A stretch of 64,000 bases of DNA from Mycobacterium senriense (lineage in GTDB: Bacteria; Actinomycetota; Actinomycetes; Mycobacteriales; Mycobacteriaceae), in NCBI RefSeq assembly GCF_019668465.1, contig NZ_AP024828.1:2542001-2606000 (forward strand), in the 5' to 3' direction. The notes below the pieces were generated by a model that was not told the origin of the DNA, searched no databases, and saw only the letters and a list, made by a program, of their open reading frames with translations. The position numbers and the translations under genes are program-made. Of this stretch, positions 46,557-54,642 are shown one piece after another (positions within the stretch are counted from its first letter, which is position 1; every line of letters begins with the position of its first letter).

Positions 46557-48103
46557 ACGGTGCCCAGGCCCTGATCAACACCCTGGTCGACGGCGGCGTC
46601 GACGTGTGTTTTGCCAACCCGGGCACCTCGGAGATGCACTTCGTCGCCGCACTGGACGCCGTGCCGCGGATGCGCGGCGTGCTGGCGTTGTTCGAGGGGG
46701 TCGCCACCGGCGCGGCCGACGGTTATGCCCGCATCGCCGATCGCCCGGCCGCGGTCCTGCTGCACTTGGGCCCCGGACTGGGCAACGGCCTGGCCAACCT
46801 GCACAACGCCCGTCGCGCGCGGGTGCCGATGATGGTCGTCGTCGGCGACCACGCCACCTATCACAAGAAGTACGACGCCCCACTGGAATCCGACATCGAC
46901 GCGCTTGCCGGCAGTGTCTCGGGGTGGGTGCGCCGAACCAGTGACGCCTCCCAGGTGTCGGCCGACGCCGTCGAGGGCATCGCGGCCAGCCGGTGGGGTT
47001 GCCAGATCTCAACGCTGATCCTGCCCGCCGACGTGTCGTGGTCCGACGGCGCCCAACTGTTCTCCAACCTGGAGGCACAGCCGACGGGCGCCGATCCGCT
47101 GCTGGCGCCCGAGGTGCTCGAGGTGCTTGGCTCCGGGGAGCCGACGGTGATCATGGTGGGCGGTGACGCCACCCGCCACGCCGGCCTGGCGGCGGCTACC
47201 CGGATCGCGGCGGCCACGGGTGCCCGCGTGCTGTGCGAGACCTTCCCGACCCGGCTGGAACGCGGCGCCGGCGTCCCCGCGGTCGACCGACTGGCGTATT
47301 TCGCCGAGGCCGCGACGGCCCAGCTGGACGGCGCCAAGCACCTGGTGCTGGCCGGCGCCAAGCCGCCGGTCTCGTTCTTCGCCTACCCGGGCATGCCCAG
47401 CGATCTGGTACCCGCCGGCTGCGAGGTGCATGTGCTCGCCGAATACAGCGGCGCGGCAGACGCTTTGATCGCACTCGCCGATCAGCTGGCACCGGGCACC
47501 GAAGCGCCGGTGGCGCCCGCATCGCGTCCCCAGCTGCCGACGGGCCCGCTGACCTCCGCGTCGGCCGCCGACGCGATCGGGGCCCTGCTGCCCGAAGCCG
47601 CGATCGTGGTCGACGAGTCGAACACCTCCGGTGTGTTGCTTTCGGGCGCGACCGCCGGTGCGCCGGCGCACGACTGGCTGACCCTGACCGGCGGGGCGAT
47701 CGGCTACGGCATCCCGGCCGCCGTGGGCGCCGCGGTGGCCGCCCCGCACCGTCCGGTGCTGTGTCTGGAATCCGATGGTTCGGCGATGTACACGATTTCG
47801 GGATTGTGGACCCAAGCCCGCGAGAACCTCAACGTGACCACCGTGCTGTACAACAACAGCGCCTACGACATCCTCCGAATCGAGCTGCAACGCGTCGGCG
47901 CCGGGTCCGCGCCCGGGCCCGAAGCGCTCGCGCTGCTCGATTTATCAGACCCCACAATAGATTTCGTGAAGCTCAGCGAGGGCATGGGTGTACCCGCGCG
48001 GCGCGTCACCACCGCCGAGGAATTGGCCGACGCGCTGCGCGACGCCTTCGCCGAACCCGGGCCGCACCTGATCGACGCCGTGGTGCCGTCAATAACGGGC
48101 TAG
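46553..48103 (+). CDS. ilvX: IlvX, acetolactate-synthase-like ThDP enzyme
   Basis: Thiamine-diphosphate enzyme of 516 residues related to acetolactate synthase and benzoylformate decarboxylase, but not part of branched-chain amino acid synthesis by context. Seen: INTLVDGGVDVCFANPGTSE, the activating Glu in ALFEGVATGAADGYARI, and the ThDP motif starting LESDGSAMYT and ending VLYNN; the usual GDG reads SDG. GTG start overlaps the amidohydrolase stop. A long upstream in-frame extension covers the kinase and amidohydrolase on wrong frames and is rejected. Substrate unknown. Confidence 0.86.
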   Translation: MNGAQALINTLVDGGVDVCFANPGTSEMHFVAALDAVPRMRGVLALFEGVATGAADGYARIADRPAAVLLHLGPGLGNGLANLHNARRARVPMMVVVGDHATYHKKYDAPLESDIDALAGSVSGWVRRTSDASQVSADAVEGIAASRWGCQISTLILPADVSWSDGAQLFSNLEAQPTGADPLLAPEVLEVLGSGEPTVIMVGGDATRHAGLAAATRIAAATGARVLCETFPTRLERGAGVPAVDRLAYFAEAATAQLDGAKHLVLAGAKPPVSFFAYPGMPSDLVPAGCEVHVLAEYSGAADALIALADQLAPGTEAPVAPASRPQLPTGPLTSASAADAIGALLPEAAIVVDESNTSGVLLSGATAGAPAHDWLTLTGGAIGYGIPAAVGAAVAAPHRPVLCLESDGSAMYTISGLWTQARENLNVTTVLYNNSAYDILRIELQRVGAGSAPGPEALALLDLSDPTIDFVKLSEGMGVPARRVTTAEELADALRDAFAEPGPHLIDAVVPSITG

Positions 48104-48802
48104 GGTCGGCAGCCGGCTCAGCAGCCAGTCCGTCATCGTATTGACGACGTCGACGCCCGTTTCAAACGCGCCGTCCTCCGCGTCCGCCGCCAGCGCCACA
48201 CCCCACTGGCCGGACGGCGTCGGAACGATGCCGAACTGGCGGACCAGATACCCGCCATGCACGCCCGGGCCCCAACCGCCCTTCGCGGCATGGCCTTTGG
48301 CGGCGAGCCCCCACCGGTCGCCGGCGACCAGCCGTTGCATCAGGTCGATGACTTCCGCGGCGTCGCGGATGGTCGACAGCTCCGCGGCGAACCGCGCCTG
48401 GCGCTGCAGGCTCCACTGGGTTTGGCCGAAAGCGGTGAAGCCACGGCGAAGTCGCCGCGATTCGACCACCGTCGCGGTGTCACCGCCTTCGGCCACCACG
48501 CCCTGGACCCGCCGCGCCGCGTCCGTCGGCCCGCCCAGTTGCGACCACAACTGTTCGGAGGCGCGATTATCGGATTCGGTGATCGCCTTCACCACCAGCT
48601 CGCGCGAGCCCAGCCAATCCCTGCGCAGCGCCGCGATCGCCAGGGGCACCTTGATGGTCGACCATGCCACGCCCGACCACCAGCTGCCCAGGGAAAACGT
48701 TCTGTCCGACCGGGCGATCGCGACGCCGACGTTCGCCGGCGCCGCGGCGGAGAGCTGTTCGAAGCTGGCTTCCAGCGCGAGTTCGAGAGGCCGTGCGGTC
48801 AT
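48089..48802 (-). CDS. Penicillin-binding/beta-lactamase-fold serine hydrolase without signal peptide
   Basis: 237 residues. Seen: Ser48-x-x-Lys51 (STIK), Ser77-Asp78-Asn79 (SDN) and Lys174-Gly-Gly (in place of KTG), the three signatures of the class A beta-lactamase fold. There is no signal peptide, no lipobox and no Omega-loop ExxxN that I can see, so it may be an intracellular esterase or a non-hydrolytic relative rather than a resistance enzyme. Convergent with ilvX, overlapping it by 15 nt. Occupies ground that holds PE_PGRS genes in M. tuberculosis. Confidence 0.72.
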   Translation of the reverse strand: MTARPLELALEASFEQLSAAAPANVGVAIARSDRTFSLGSWWSGVAWSTIKVPLAIAALRRDWLGSRELVVKAITESDNRASEQLWSQLGGPTDAARRVQGVVAEGGDTATVVESRRLRRGFTAFGQTQWSLQRQARFAAELSTIRDAAEVIDLMQRLVAGDRWGLAAKGHAAKGGWGPGVHGGYLVRQFGIVPTPSGQWGVALAADAEDGAFETGVDVVNTMTDWLLSRLPTLARY

Positions 48803-48895
48803 GCGCTGATTTCGCTATCCGCGCGCGTAACGGCGAGGTGGGCGACCGGCGCATCCACCATCGCGTCTCCTTGTCCTTGCGGCATTTTCAGTGCG

Positions 48896-48926
48896 GCCCC
48901 GCGGTCATCTGCGGCGCATGCGGGGC
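48896..48926 (-). terminator. GC hairpin after the Pro-rich gene
   Basis: GCCCCGC (48896-48902) and GCGGGGC (48920-48926) form a 7-bp stem 9 nt downstream of the Pro-rich gene's stop on the minus strand. The loop is 17 nt and there is no strong T-tract, so termination is tentative. Confidence 0.35.
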
Positions 48927-48934
48927 AACGGTCG

Positions 48935-49165
48935 TCAGCCCGCCGGTGGCGGGAGCGGTGGCAGCGGCAGCCCTGGCTCCTGCGGGGGAGGAGCTTCCCA
49001 ATGTTCGGGGTCGGGCGTCTGCGGTGACCACACCAGCGGCGGCGGGGGCGGCACCGGGGGAGGCGGGGGCGGATCCGCCGTGGCGAAACCGGCACCCAGC
49101 CCGAGCGCGGCGGCGCCCAGCGTCCCGACCAGGATCGAGCCTGCGATCACTTCACGGATTTTCAT
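48935..49165 (-). CDS. Small exported Pro-rich protein
   Basis: 76 residues. Seen: MKIREVIAGSILVGTLGAAALGLGAG as signal core with a TA-DP junction near residue 30, then a mature part dominated by proline runs (PPPPPPVPPPPP) and WSPQ/HWEAPP patches. This is a common layout among secreted mycobacterial Pro-rich peptides of unknown job. ATG 49165 is used; an adjacent TTG at 49168 is an alternative. Fifty-nine nt downstream of fadD17 on the same strand. Confidence 0.65.
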   Translation of the reverse strand: MKIREVIAGSILVGTLGAAALGLGAGFATADPPPPPPVPPPPPLVWSPQTPDPEHWEAPPPQEPGLPLPPLPPPAG

Positions 49166-49224
49166 CAACCGCTGAGTTTACTGCCAGGACCACGCATCAG
49201 GCGGTAACGCCCGGTCCGGGGGCG

Positions 49225-50736
49225 CTACCGCTGGATCTTCCACACCGGGTCGCCGCAGTCGACGCCCTGTGCGGCCAGCTGCCGCTTCAGCACTTTGAAC
49301 GTCACCGTCCGAGGGAGTTCGGCGCTGATCCGCACGTACGACGGCCACTGTTTGGGTCCCAGGTCCGGCTGCTCGGCCAGGAAGGCGCGGAACTTCCCGT
49401 CGTCGAACTCGGTGCCCGGCGCCATCACCACCGCGGCCATCACCTGGTCGCCGACTATCGCGTCTGGCACCGGATACACCGCGACCTCGGTGATGTCGGG
49501 GTGGCGCAGCAGCACCCGTTCGATCGGGGCCGCACCGAGGTTTTCGCCGTCGACCCGCATCCAATCGCCCAGCCGCCCAGCGAAGTATGCGTAGCCGGCG
49601 TCGTCGCGGTAGGCGAGATCACCGCTGTGGTAGACCCCGCCGGCCATCCGCTCGGCCTCGGCCGCCTCGTCGTTGTAGTAACCCTCGAAACGGCCCGGCC
49701 CCGCGGTGTTGACCAGTTCGCCGACCACGCCCGGCGGGCATGACTCGCCGGTGTCGGGGTCGATGATGTCGATGCCGTCGGGAAGCGGGCCCAGTGAACC
49801 CACCGGCGTCTCGGGCGTGCGCGCGATGGCCACGCCGCCTTCGGTGGAACCGAATCCGTCCTGCACCACGCACCCGAATCTGCGCCCGAAGCGCTCGATG
49901 TCATCGGGCACGCCCTCGTTGCCGTAGACGGCGCGCAGCGGGTTGTCCGCATCGTCGGGGCGCTCGGGCGTGGCGAGCACATACGACAGCGGCTTGCCCA
50001 CGTAATTGGCGTAGGTGGCGCCGTAGCGGCGCACATCGACGATGAAGTTCGAGGCGGAGAACTTGCGCCGCAACGCCATCGAGCCCTCGCAGGCGGCCGC
50101 GACCGCCCAGCCGACCAGCACCGCGTTGGAATGAAACAGGGGCATCGACACATAGCAGACGTCGTCACGGCCCAGGTCGAAGCGCTGCGACATCGTCACG
50201 CCCGCGATCGCGACCTTGCCGTGGCTGCACTTGACCGCCTTGGGCTCACCGCTGGTGCCCGACGTGAAGATCAACATGAACAGGTCCGCCGGCGAGGCGT
50301 TCTGAAAAGAGATCGGCGCGTCGCGATGCGCGGCGATCTCGTCGGCCCACTCGGGCGAATCGGCGTTCAGATGCTCGATGTCGCCCAGCGTCTCAGCCGA
50401 CTTCGAGTCGGCCAGCACCAGTTGGCAGTCGGCCCTTGCGATGTCGCGTTGCAGCGCCTCGCCGCGGCGCACCGGGTTGAGCCCCACCGGCACGATCCCC
50501 GACATACCCGCCGCCGCCAGCACCGCCGAGAAGAACGGAGTGTTCTCCAGCAGCACGCCGACATGCGGCGGCCGGCCCGGGTCGAGCCGCGCACGTAACG
50601 CCGCGGCAATGGCGGCACCATGCTGCAGGTGATCGCGCCAGCTGGTGAACGAGTCCTCGAAGTAGATACCCCGGTCGTCGATCTCGGTCAGCGGCGCCAG
50701 CAGCTTGGTGACCGTCAGGTCATCGGTGAGATCCAT
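49225..50736 (-). CDS. fadD17: FadD17, steroid C5 side-chain CoA ligase
   Basis: ANL-family CoA ligase of 503 residues; FadD17 is known to prefer steroids with a five-carbon side chain (3-oxo-cholenoate). Seen: P-loop LIFTSGTSGEPKAVK near residues 155-169, DGFGSTEGGVAI, the hinge YFAGRLGDWMRVDGENLGAA and tail ELPRTVTFKVLKRQL. The catalytic C-terminal Lys is in TFKVLKR. ATG 50736; fadE27 ends 5 nt before it, so fadE26-fadE27-fadD17 form one operon from the KstR box at 53135. Confidence 0.92.
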   Translation of the reverse strand: MDLTDDLTVTKLLAPLTEIDDRGIYFEDSFTSWRDHLQHGAAIAAALRARLDPGRPPHVGVLLENTPFFSAVLAAAGMSGIVPVGLNPVRRGEALQRDIARADCQLVLADSKSAETLGDIEHLNADSPEWADEIAAHRDAPISFQNASPADLFMLIFTSGTSGEPKAVKCSHGKVAIAGVTMSQRFDLGRDDVCYVSMPLFHSNAVLVGWAVAAACEGSMALRRKFSASNFIVDVRRYGATYANYVGKPLSYVLATPERPDDADNPLRAVYGNEGVPDDIERFGRRFGCVVQDGFGSTEGGVAIARTPETPVGSLGPLPDGIDIIDPDTGESCPPGVVGELVNTAGPGRFEGYYNDEAAEAERMAGGVYHSGDLAYRDDAGYAYFAGRLGDWMRVDGENLGAAPIERVLLRHPDITEVAVYPVPDAIVGDQVMAAVVMAPGTEFDDGKFRAFLAEQPDLGPKQWPSYVRISAELPRTVTFKVLKRQLAAQGVDCGDPVWKIQR

Positions 50737-50741
50737 TGCGC

Positions 50742-51839
50742 CTAAGCGGGCGTCTCGGCCAGCTCCCGGCCGATCCGGCGCAGCTGCCCGGTGGCACCGC
50801 CCAGGGCGAACTCGATCTCCTTGGCGGCCAGGAAGTAGCGGTGCGCGGGGTGATCGGTGTCGACGCCGACGCCGCCGTGCACGTGCACGATGGTGTGCGC
50901 CACCCGATGACCGGCGTCCGCCGCCCAGAACGCCGCACTGGCGACATCGATCTCGGCCGGAATGTCCTCCGACACCCGCCAGGCCGCCTGCGTGAGCGTG
51001 AGCCGCAGCCCCTTCACGTCGATGTAGCCGTCGGCCAGTCGCTGCGACACCGCCTGGAAGCTGCCGATCGGACGGTCGAACTGCTCACGCTCGCGCGCGT
51101 ATTCGGCCGTCATCTGCAGGCCCCGCTCGAGCACCCCGAGCTGGAAAGCGCTGCGGCCCAACGTGCCCAGCGTGCCGAGCCACGTCGCGACCTCGGCGCC
51201 GCCGACCTTGCGGCCCCCGTCCACCTCGGTCCCGTCCAGGACCAGGTGTCCGACGCTGCCCAGGCCGGTGGTTTCCAGTGCGGTCACCGTGACGCCGGGG
51301 TCGTCGGCCGCGACCAGGAAAACCGCAGTGCCGGAGTCTGTTTCGGCGGGCACAAGGAACGCGTCGGCAACCGGGCCGAAGCCGACCTGGGTGCGGGTGC
51401 CGGTCAGTCGGTAGCCGCCGCCGGCGCTGGTCGCCTGCACGGGGCCGTCGCCCATCTCGCCGTCGAGGGCGACGGCGAGCGTCTTCTCACCGTTGACCGC
51501 GGGCACGCCCCAGCTTTGTTGCAGCTCTTCGGAGCCGAATCGGGCCAGCGCCCCGGCGCCCAGCACCACCGACTCCAGGTAGGGCACCGCGGCCAGCTGG
51601 TGGCCCAGCGCAACCAGGATCGCGATCTGCTCGAGCGCGCCGAAGCCGTCGCCGCCCAGCGATGAAGCCGAGGCGCTGGACAGGATGCCGGCGTCGATCA
51701 GCTTGCGCCACAGGTCGCGGTCGAACCGCTGATCGAGCCCGTCGAGCTCACGCTGGTGTCCGGGGGTGCATATCGAGTCCACGATGGTGTCGACCAGGTT
51801 GCCGAGGTCGTTCGCCGCTTCGGTGGTGGTGAAATCCAT
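50742..51839 (-). CDS. fadE27: FadE27 (ChsE5), half of the C5 side-chain dehydrogenase
   Basis: Acyl-CoA dehydrogenase-like subunit of 365 residues. With FadE26 it forms the heteromeric ChsE4-ChsE5 that dehydrogenates the steroid CoA in the first side-chain cycles. Seen: SSLGGDGFGALEQIAIL, YAREREQFDRPIGSFQAVSQ and the tail HVHGGVGVDTDHPAHRYFL in place of the catalytic YGGxxE motif. ATG 51839 (MDFTTTEAAND) is used; a much longer upstream frame overlaps fadE26 and is rejected. Twenty-nine nt behind fadE26. Confidence 0.92.
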   Translation of the reverse strand: MDFTTTEAANDLGNLVDTIVDSICTPGHQRELDGLDQRFDRDLWRKLIDAGILSSASASSLGGDGFGALEQIAILVALGHQLAAVPYLESVVLGAGALARFGSEELQQSWGVPAVNGEKTLAVALDGEMGDGPVQATSAGGGYRLTGTRTQVGFGPVADAFLVPAETDSGTAVFLVAADDPGVTVTALETTGLGSVGHLVLDGTEVDGGRKVGGAEVATWLGTLGTLGRSAFQLGVLERGLQMTAEYAREREQFDRPIGSFQAVSQRLADGYIDVKGLRLTLTQAAWRVSEDIPAEIDVASAAFWAADAGHRVAHTIVHVHGGVGVDTDHPAHRYFLAAKEIEFALGGATGQLRRIGRELAETPA

Positions 51840-51868
51840 GAACGTCCGTCCTTCTATTCCGTAGCGGC

Positions 51869-53047
51869 TCAGCGGTTCCGGGGCAGGCCGAGGGCGACCA
51901 TGCCGATGATGTCGCGCTGCACTTCGTTGGTGCCGCCGCCGAAGGTCAGGATCAGGCAGGCCCGGTGCATCCGTTCGACCCGGCCTGACAGCTTCGAACC
52001 CGGCGAGTTCTGGCGCACCGTCGCGGCGGTCCCCAGCACCTCCATCAGCAGCCGGTAGGCCTCGGTGGCGAGCTCGGTGCCGTATACCTTGGCCGCCGAC
52101 GCGTCGGCGGGCGACAGCGCTTCGTCTGCCGCCGAGGCGAGTTCCCAGTTGATCAGCTTGAGCACTTCGGCCTTGGCGTGCACGCGGGCCAGGTTGATCT
52201 GCACCCATTCCGAGTCGATCAGCCGGGCGCCGCCGGCGTCCTTGGTGTTCTGCGCCCATTCGCGAACCTCGCGCAGGGCCAGGAAGATCGGTTGCGGCGA
52301 GACCAGCGCGACCCGCTCGTGGTTGAGCTGGTTGGTCACCAGTTTCCAGCCGCCGTTCTCCTCGCCGACCAGGTTGGTCACCGGGACGCGGACATCGGAG
52401 TAGTAGGTGGCGCTGGTGTCCACGCCGGCCATGGTGTGCACCGGCGTCCAGGAGAATCCTTCGGCGGTCGTGGGCACGGTCAGCATCGAAATGCCACGGT
52501 GCTTCTTGGCCTCGGGGTTGGTACGCACCGCCAGCCACACCCAGTCCGCATAGGCGATCAGGCTGGTCCACATCTTCTGGCCGTTGATGACGTAGTCGTC
52601 ACCGTCGCGCACCGCCGTGGTGCGCAGGTTGGCCAGGTCGGTGCCGGCGCCAGGCTCGGAGTAGCCGATGGAGAAGTGCAGTTCACCGGCGGCGATCTTG
52701 GGCAGGAAGAACTTCTTCTGTTCCTCGGTGCCGAACGCCATGATCGTCGGCGCCACGCTGTTGATGGTCAGGAACGGCACCGGCACGCCGGCGATGGCGG
52801 CCTCGTCGGTGAAGATCAGCGAGTCCATCGGGGAGCGGTCCTGGCCGCCGTACTCCTTGGGCCAGTTCAGGGTGAGCCACCCGTCCTTGCCCATCTGCGC
52901 GACGGTGTCGCGGTATGCGGTGCCGGTGCCGACCTCGCCCTGCGTCGACGTCAGCGCCTCCCGGCGCTCGGGGGTCATCAGCTCGGTGAAGTACGACCGC
53001 AGCTCGCGACGCAGCTCCTCTTGTTCCGGGGTGTAACTGATACGCAT
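51869..53047 (-). CDS. fadE26: FadE26 (ChsE4), catalytic partner of FadE27
   Basis: Acyl-CoA dehydrogenase subunit of 392 residues. Seen: SIGYSEPGAGTDLANLRT and NGQKMWTSLIAYADWVWLA (flavin strands), QLNHERVALVSP, and the C-terminal LTFGGGTNEVQRDIIGMVALGLP bearing the active-site region. ATG 53047 (MRISYTPEQEELRREL) matches the orthologue; a GTG/ATG further out would add about 21 residues with no family match. Head of the fadE26-fadE27-fadD17 operon, 87 nt from the KstR box. Confidence 0.93.
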   Translation of the reverse strand: MRISYTPEQEELRRELRSYFTELMTPERREALTSTQGEVGTGTAYRDTVAQMGKDGWLTLNWPKEYGGQDRSPMDSLIFTDEAAIAGVPVPFLTINSVAPTIMAFGTEEQKKFFLPKIAAGELHFSIGYSEPGAGTDLANLRTTAVRDGDDYVINGQKMWTSLIAYADWVWLAVRTNPEAKKHRGISMLTVPTTAEGFSWTPVHTMAGVDTSATYYSDVRVPVTNLVGEENGGWKLVTNQLNHERVALVSPQPIFLALREVREWAQNTKDAGGARLIDSEWVQINLARVHAKAEVLKLINWELASAADEALSPADASAAKVYGTELATEAYRLLMEVLGTAATVRQNSPGSKLSGRVERMHRACLILTFGGGTNEVQRDIIGMVALGLPRNR

Positions 53048-53134
53048 TTCGGCCGTCCTTGAGGTTACGTTCGGAGTAACAAGCCTCGTCACAGGCTGCA
53101 GCTCGACCAACGGCTACCCGTTCGCCTCCCCGGT

Positions 53135-53148
53135 TGTAACACGTTCTA
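53135..53148. promoter_or_regulatory. KstR box between fadE26 and fdxD
   Basis: TGTAACACGTTCTA, same variant as the fadD19 box, placed between the two divergent starts (87 and 107 nt). Confidence 0.86.
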
Positions 53149-53255
53149 GTCTGGGAATCCAGCGACCGTTTCGCCAGAGGTGTCGGGGCCCTATGGTGGA
53201 CCTACATACTGATGAGGCGTGTCCTGCGGTGAAGGCCAGGTTCAAGGAGGGTGCT

Positions 53256-53447
53256 GTGCGGGTGATCGTGGACCGTGACCGGTGCGAAGGTAACGCGGTG
53301 TGCTTGGGAATTGCGCCAGATATCTTCGACCTGGACGACGAGGACTACGCCGTGGTGAAGCTCGACCCGATTCCCGCCGATCAGGAGCAACTGGCCGAGC
53401 AGGCGATCGCCGAATGCCCGCGCGCGGCACTTCAGCGCGGCGACTAA
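53256..53447 (+). CDS. fdxD: FdxD, [3Fe-4S] ferredoxin
   Basis: 63-residue single-cluster ferredoxin. Seen: Cys10, then Cys16 in DRCEGNAVCLG, and the last ligand in AECPRAAL; the second position of the usual Cys series is Asn, so the cluster is [3Fe-4S]. Such ferredoxins feed mycobacterial P450s, so CYP125 or CYP142 encoded nearby are likely clients; inference. GTG 53256 is chosen because CAAGGAGGG ends 4 nt before it and the protein then starts MRVIVDRDRC. An in-frame ATG at 53193 would add 21 unlikely residues. Confidence 0.9.
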   Translation: MRVIVDRDRCEGNAVCLGIAPDIFDLDDEDYAVVKLDPIPADQEQLAEQAIAECPRAALQRGD

Positions 53448-53492
53448 TCCGAGCCCAGAGCGCGTAAATCCGAAACTAGAGGTATTCATAAA

Positions 53493-54407
53493 TTGACTAG
53501 CAGCGCGAACGCGACCGATCTCTCCGGAAAGGTCGCGGTGGTGACCGGTGCGGCCGCGGGCCTGGGACGCGCCGAGGCGCTCGGCCTGGCACGCCAGGGC
53601 GCGACCGTCGTCGTCAACGACATCGCCGCGGCGTTGGACGCCTCCGACGTCATCGACGAAATCAACTCCGCCGGTTCGAAGGCCGTCGCGGTGGCCGGCG
53701 ACATCAGCGAACGCGCCACCGCCGACGAACTGGTTGCTCAGGCCGACTCGCTGGGTGGCCTCGACATCGTGGTCAACAACGCCGGGATCACCCGCGACCG
53801 GATGCTGTTCAACATGTCCGACGAGGAGTGGGATCTGGTCATTGCCGTGCACCTGCGTGGGCACTTCCTGCTGACCCGCAACGCGGCGACCTACTGGCGC
53901 GCCAAGGCCAAGGACGCCGGCGGCCAGGTCTTCGGGCGCATCGTCAACACCGCGTCGGAAGCCGGCCTGGTCGGACCGGTCGGGCAGGCGAACTACGGCG
54001 CCGCCAAGGCGGGCATCATCTCGCTCACCCTCACGGCCGCACGGGCGCTGGGCCGCTACGGGGTGTGTGCCAACGCCATCTGCCCCCGCGCGCGCACCGC
54101 GATGACCGCCGACGTGTTCGGCGACGCACCCGAGGTGGAAGCGGGCGGCGTCGACCCGTTGTCGCCCGAGCACGTGGTCAGTCTGGTGAAGTTCCTGTCG
54201 TCCCCGGCGGCCGCCGAGGTGAACGGACAGGTGTTCATCGTCTACGGTCCACAGGTGACATTGGTCGCCGCGCCGACCGTGGAGCGGAAATTCAGCGCCG
54301 ACGGCGTCGCCTGGGACCCCGCTCAGCTGAGTTCGACGCTCCAGGATTACTTTGCTGGCCGTGATCCTGAGCACAATTTCTCGGCCGGCGCGCTGATGGA
54401 GCAATAG
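53493..54407 (+). CDS. hsd4A: Hsd4A-like 17-beta-HSD4-type dehydrogenase (Rv3502c orthologue)
   Basis: SDR of 304 residues. Hsd4A of related mycobacteria is reported to serve both as a 17-beta-hydroxysteroid dehydrogenase and as a 3-hydroxyacyl-CoA dehydrogenase in side-chain beta-oxidation. Seen: VVTGAAAGLGRAEALGLA (residues 16-33), NNAGITRDRMLFNM, catalytic Ser in NTASEAGLVG and YGAAKAGIISL. Start is a TTG at 53493 (MTSSANATDLSG); no ATG or GTG fits. Similar to the SDR at 12613. Probably follows fdxD on one transcript (45-nt gap) and precedes the mce4 promoter region. Confidence 0.87.
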   Translation: MTSSANATDLSGKVAVVTGAAAGLGRAEALGLARQGATVVVNDIAAALDASDVIDEINSAGSKAVAVAGDISERATADELVAQADSLGGLDIVVNNAGITRDRMLFNMSDEEWDLVIAVHLRGHFLLTRNAATYWRAKAKDAGGQVFGRIVNTASEAGLVGPVGQANYGAAKAGIISLTLTAARALGRYGVCANAICPRARTAMTADVFGDAPEVEAGGVDPLSPEHVVSLVKFLSSPAAAEVNGQVFIVYGPQVTLVAAPTVERKFSADGVAWDPAQLSSTLQDYFAGRDPEHNFSAGALMEQ

Positions 54408-54443
54408 CCGTAAAAGGCTGGTTGATCGGGGGGAATCGCCAGG

Positions 54444-54466
54444 TAGAACATGTGTCAGTTTGACAC
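54444..54466. promoter_or_regulatory. Weak KstR-like box overlapping a second palindrome, upstream of mce4
   Basis: TAGAACATGTGTCA (54444-54457) keeps only the left half of the KstR box. It overlaps GTGTCA-GTT-TGACAC (54452-54466), a perfect 6+6 palindrome unlike KstR or KstR2 sites. Either could regulate the mce4 operon, which is known to be KstR-controlled. Confidence 0.5.
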
Positions 54467-54521
54467 GTGACAAGTGGGCCTGACCTGGCGAATTAACGGT
54501 TCGGATAAGAAGTGCTTTTCA

Positions 54522-54552
54522 TTGACATGGCGAACTTGTTCTGAGTTAATAT
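54522..54552 (+). promoter_or_regulatory. Probable sigma-A promoter of the mce4 operon
   Basis: TTGACA (54522-54527), 19-nt spacer, TAATAT (54547-54552). Both hexamers are close to consensus. The predicted leader to yrbE4A is about 80 nt, ending in a strong AAGGGGGGAA. Confidence 0.55.
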
Positions 54553-54642
54553 GATCCGGCTCACACCGAGCCACATGCGACCGTAGACGACGCAAAGGCC
54601 ACACATAGACTTCGCCGAGACCAAACCAAGGGGGGAACCGCG

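Noticed and set aside
48089..48802. Beta-lactam resistance gene
   Set aside because: No signal peptide and KGG in place of KTG; the fold alone does not support resistance.
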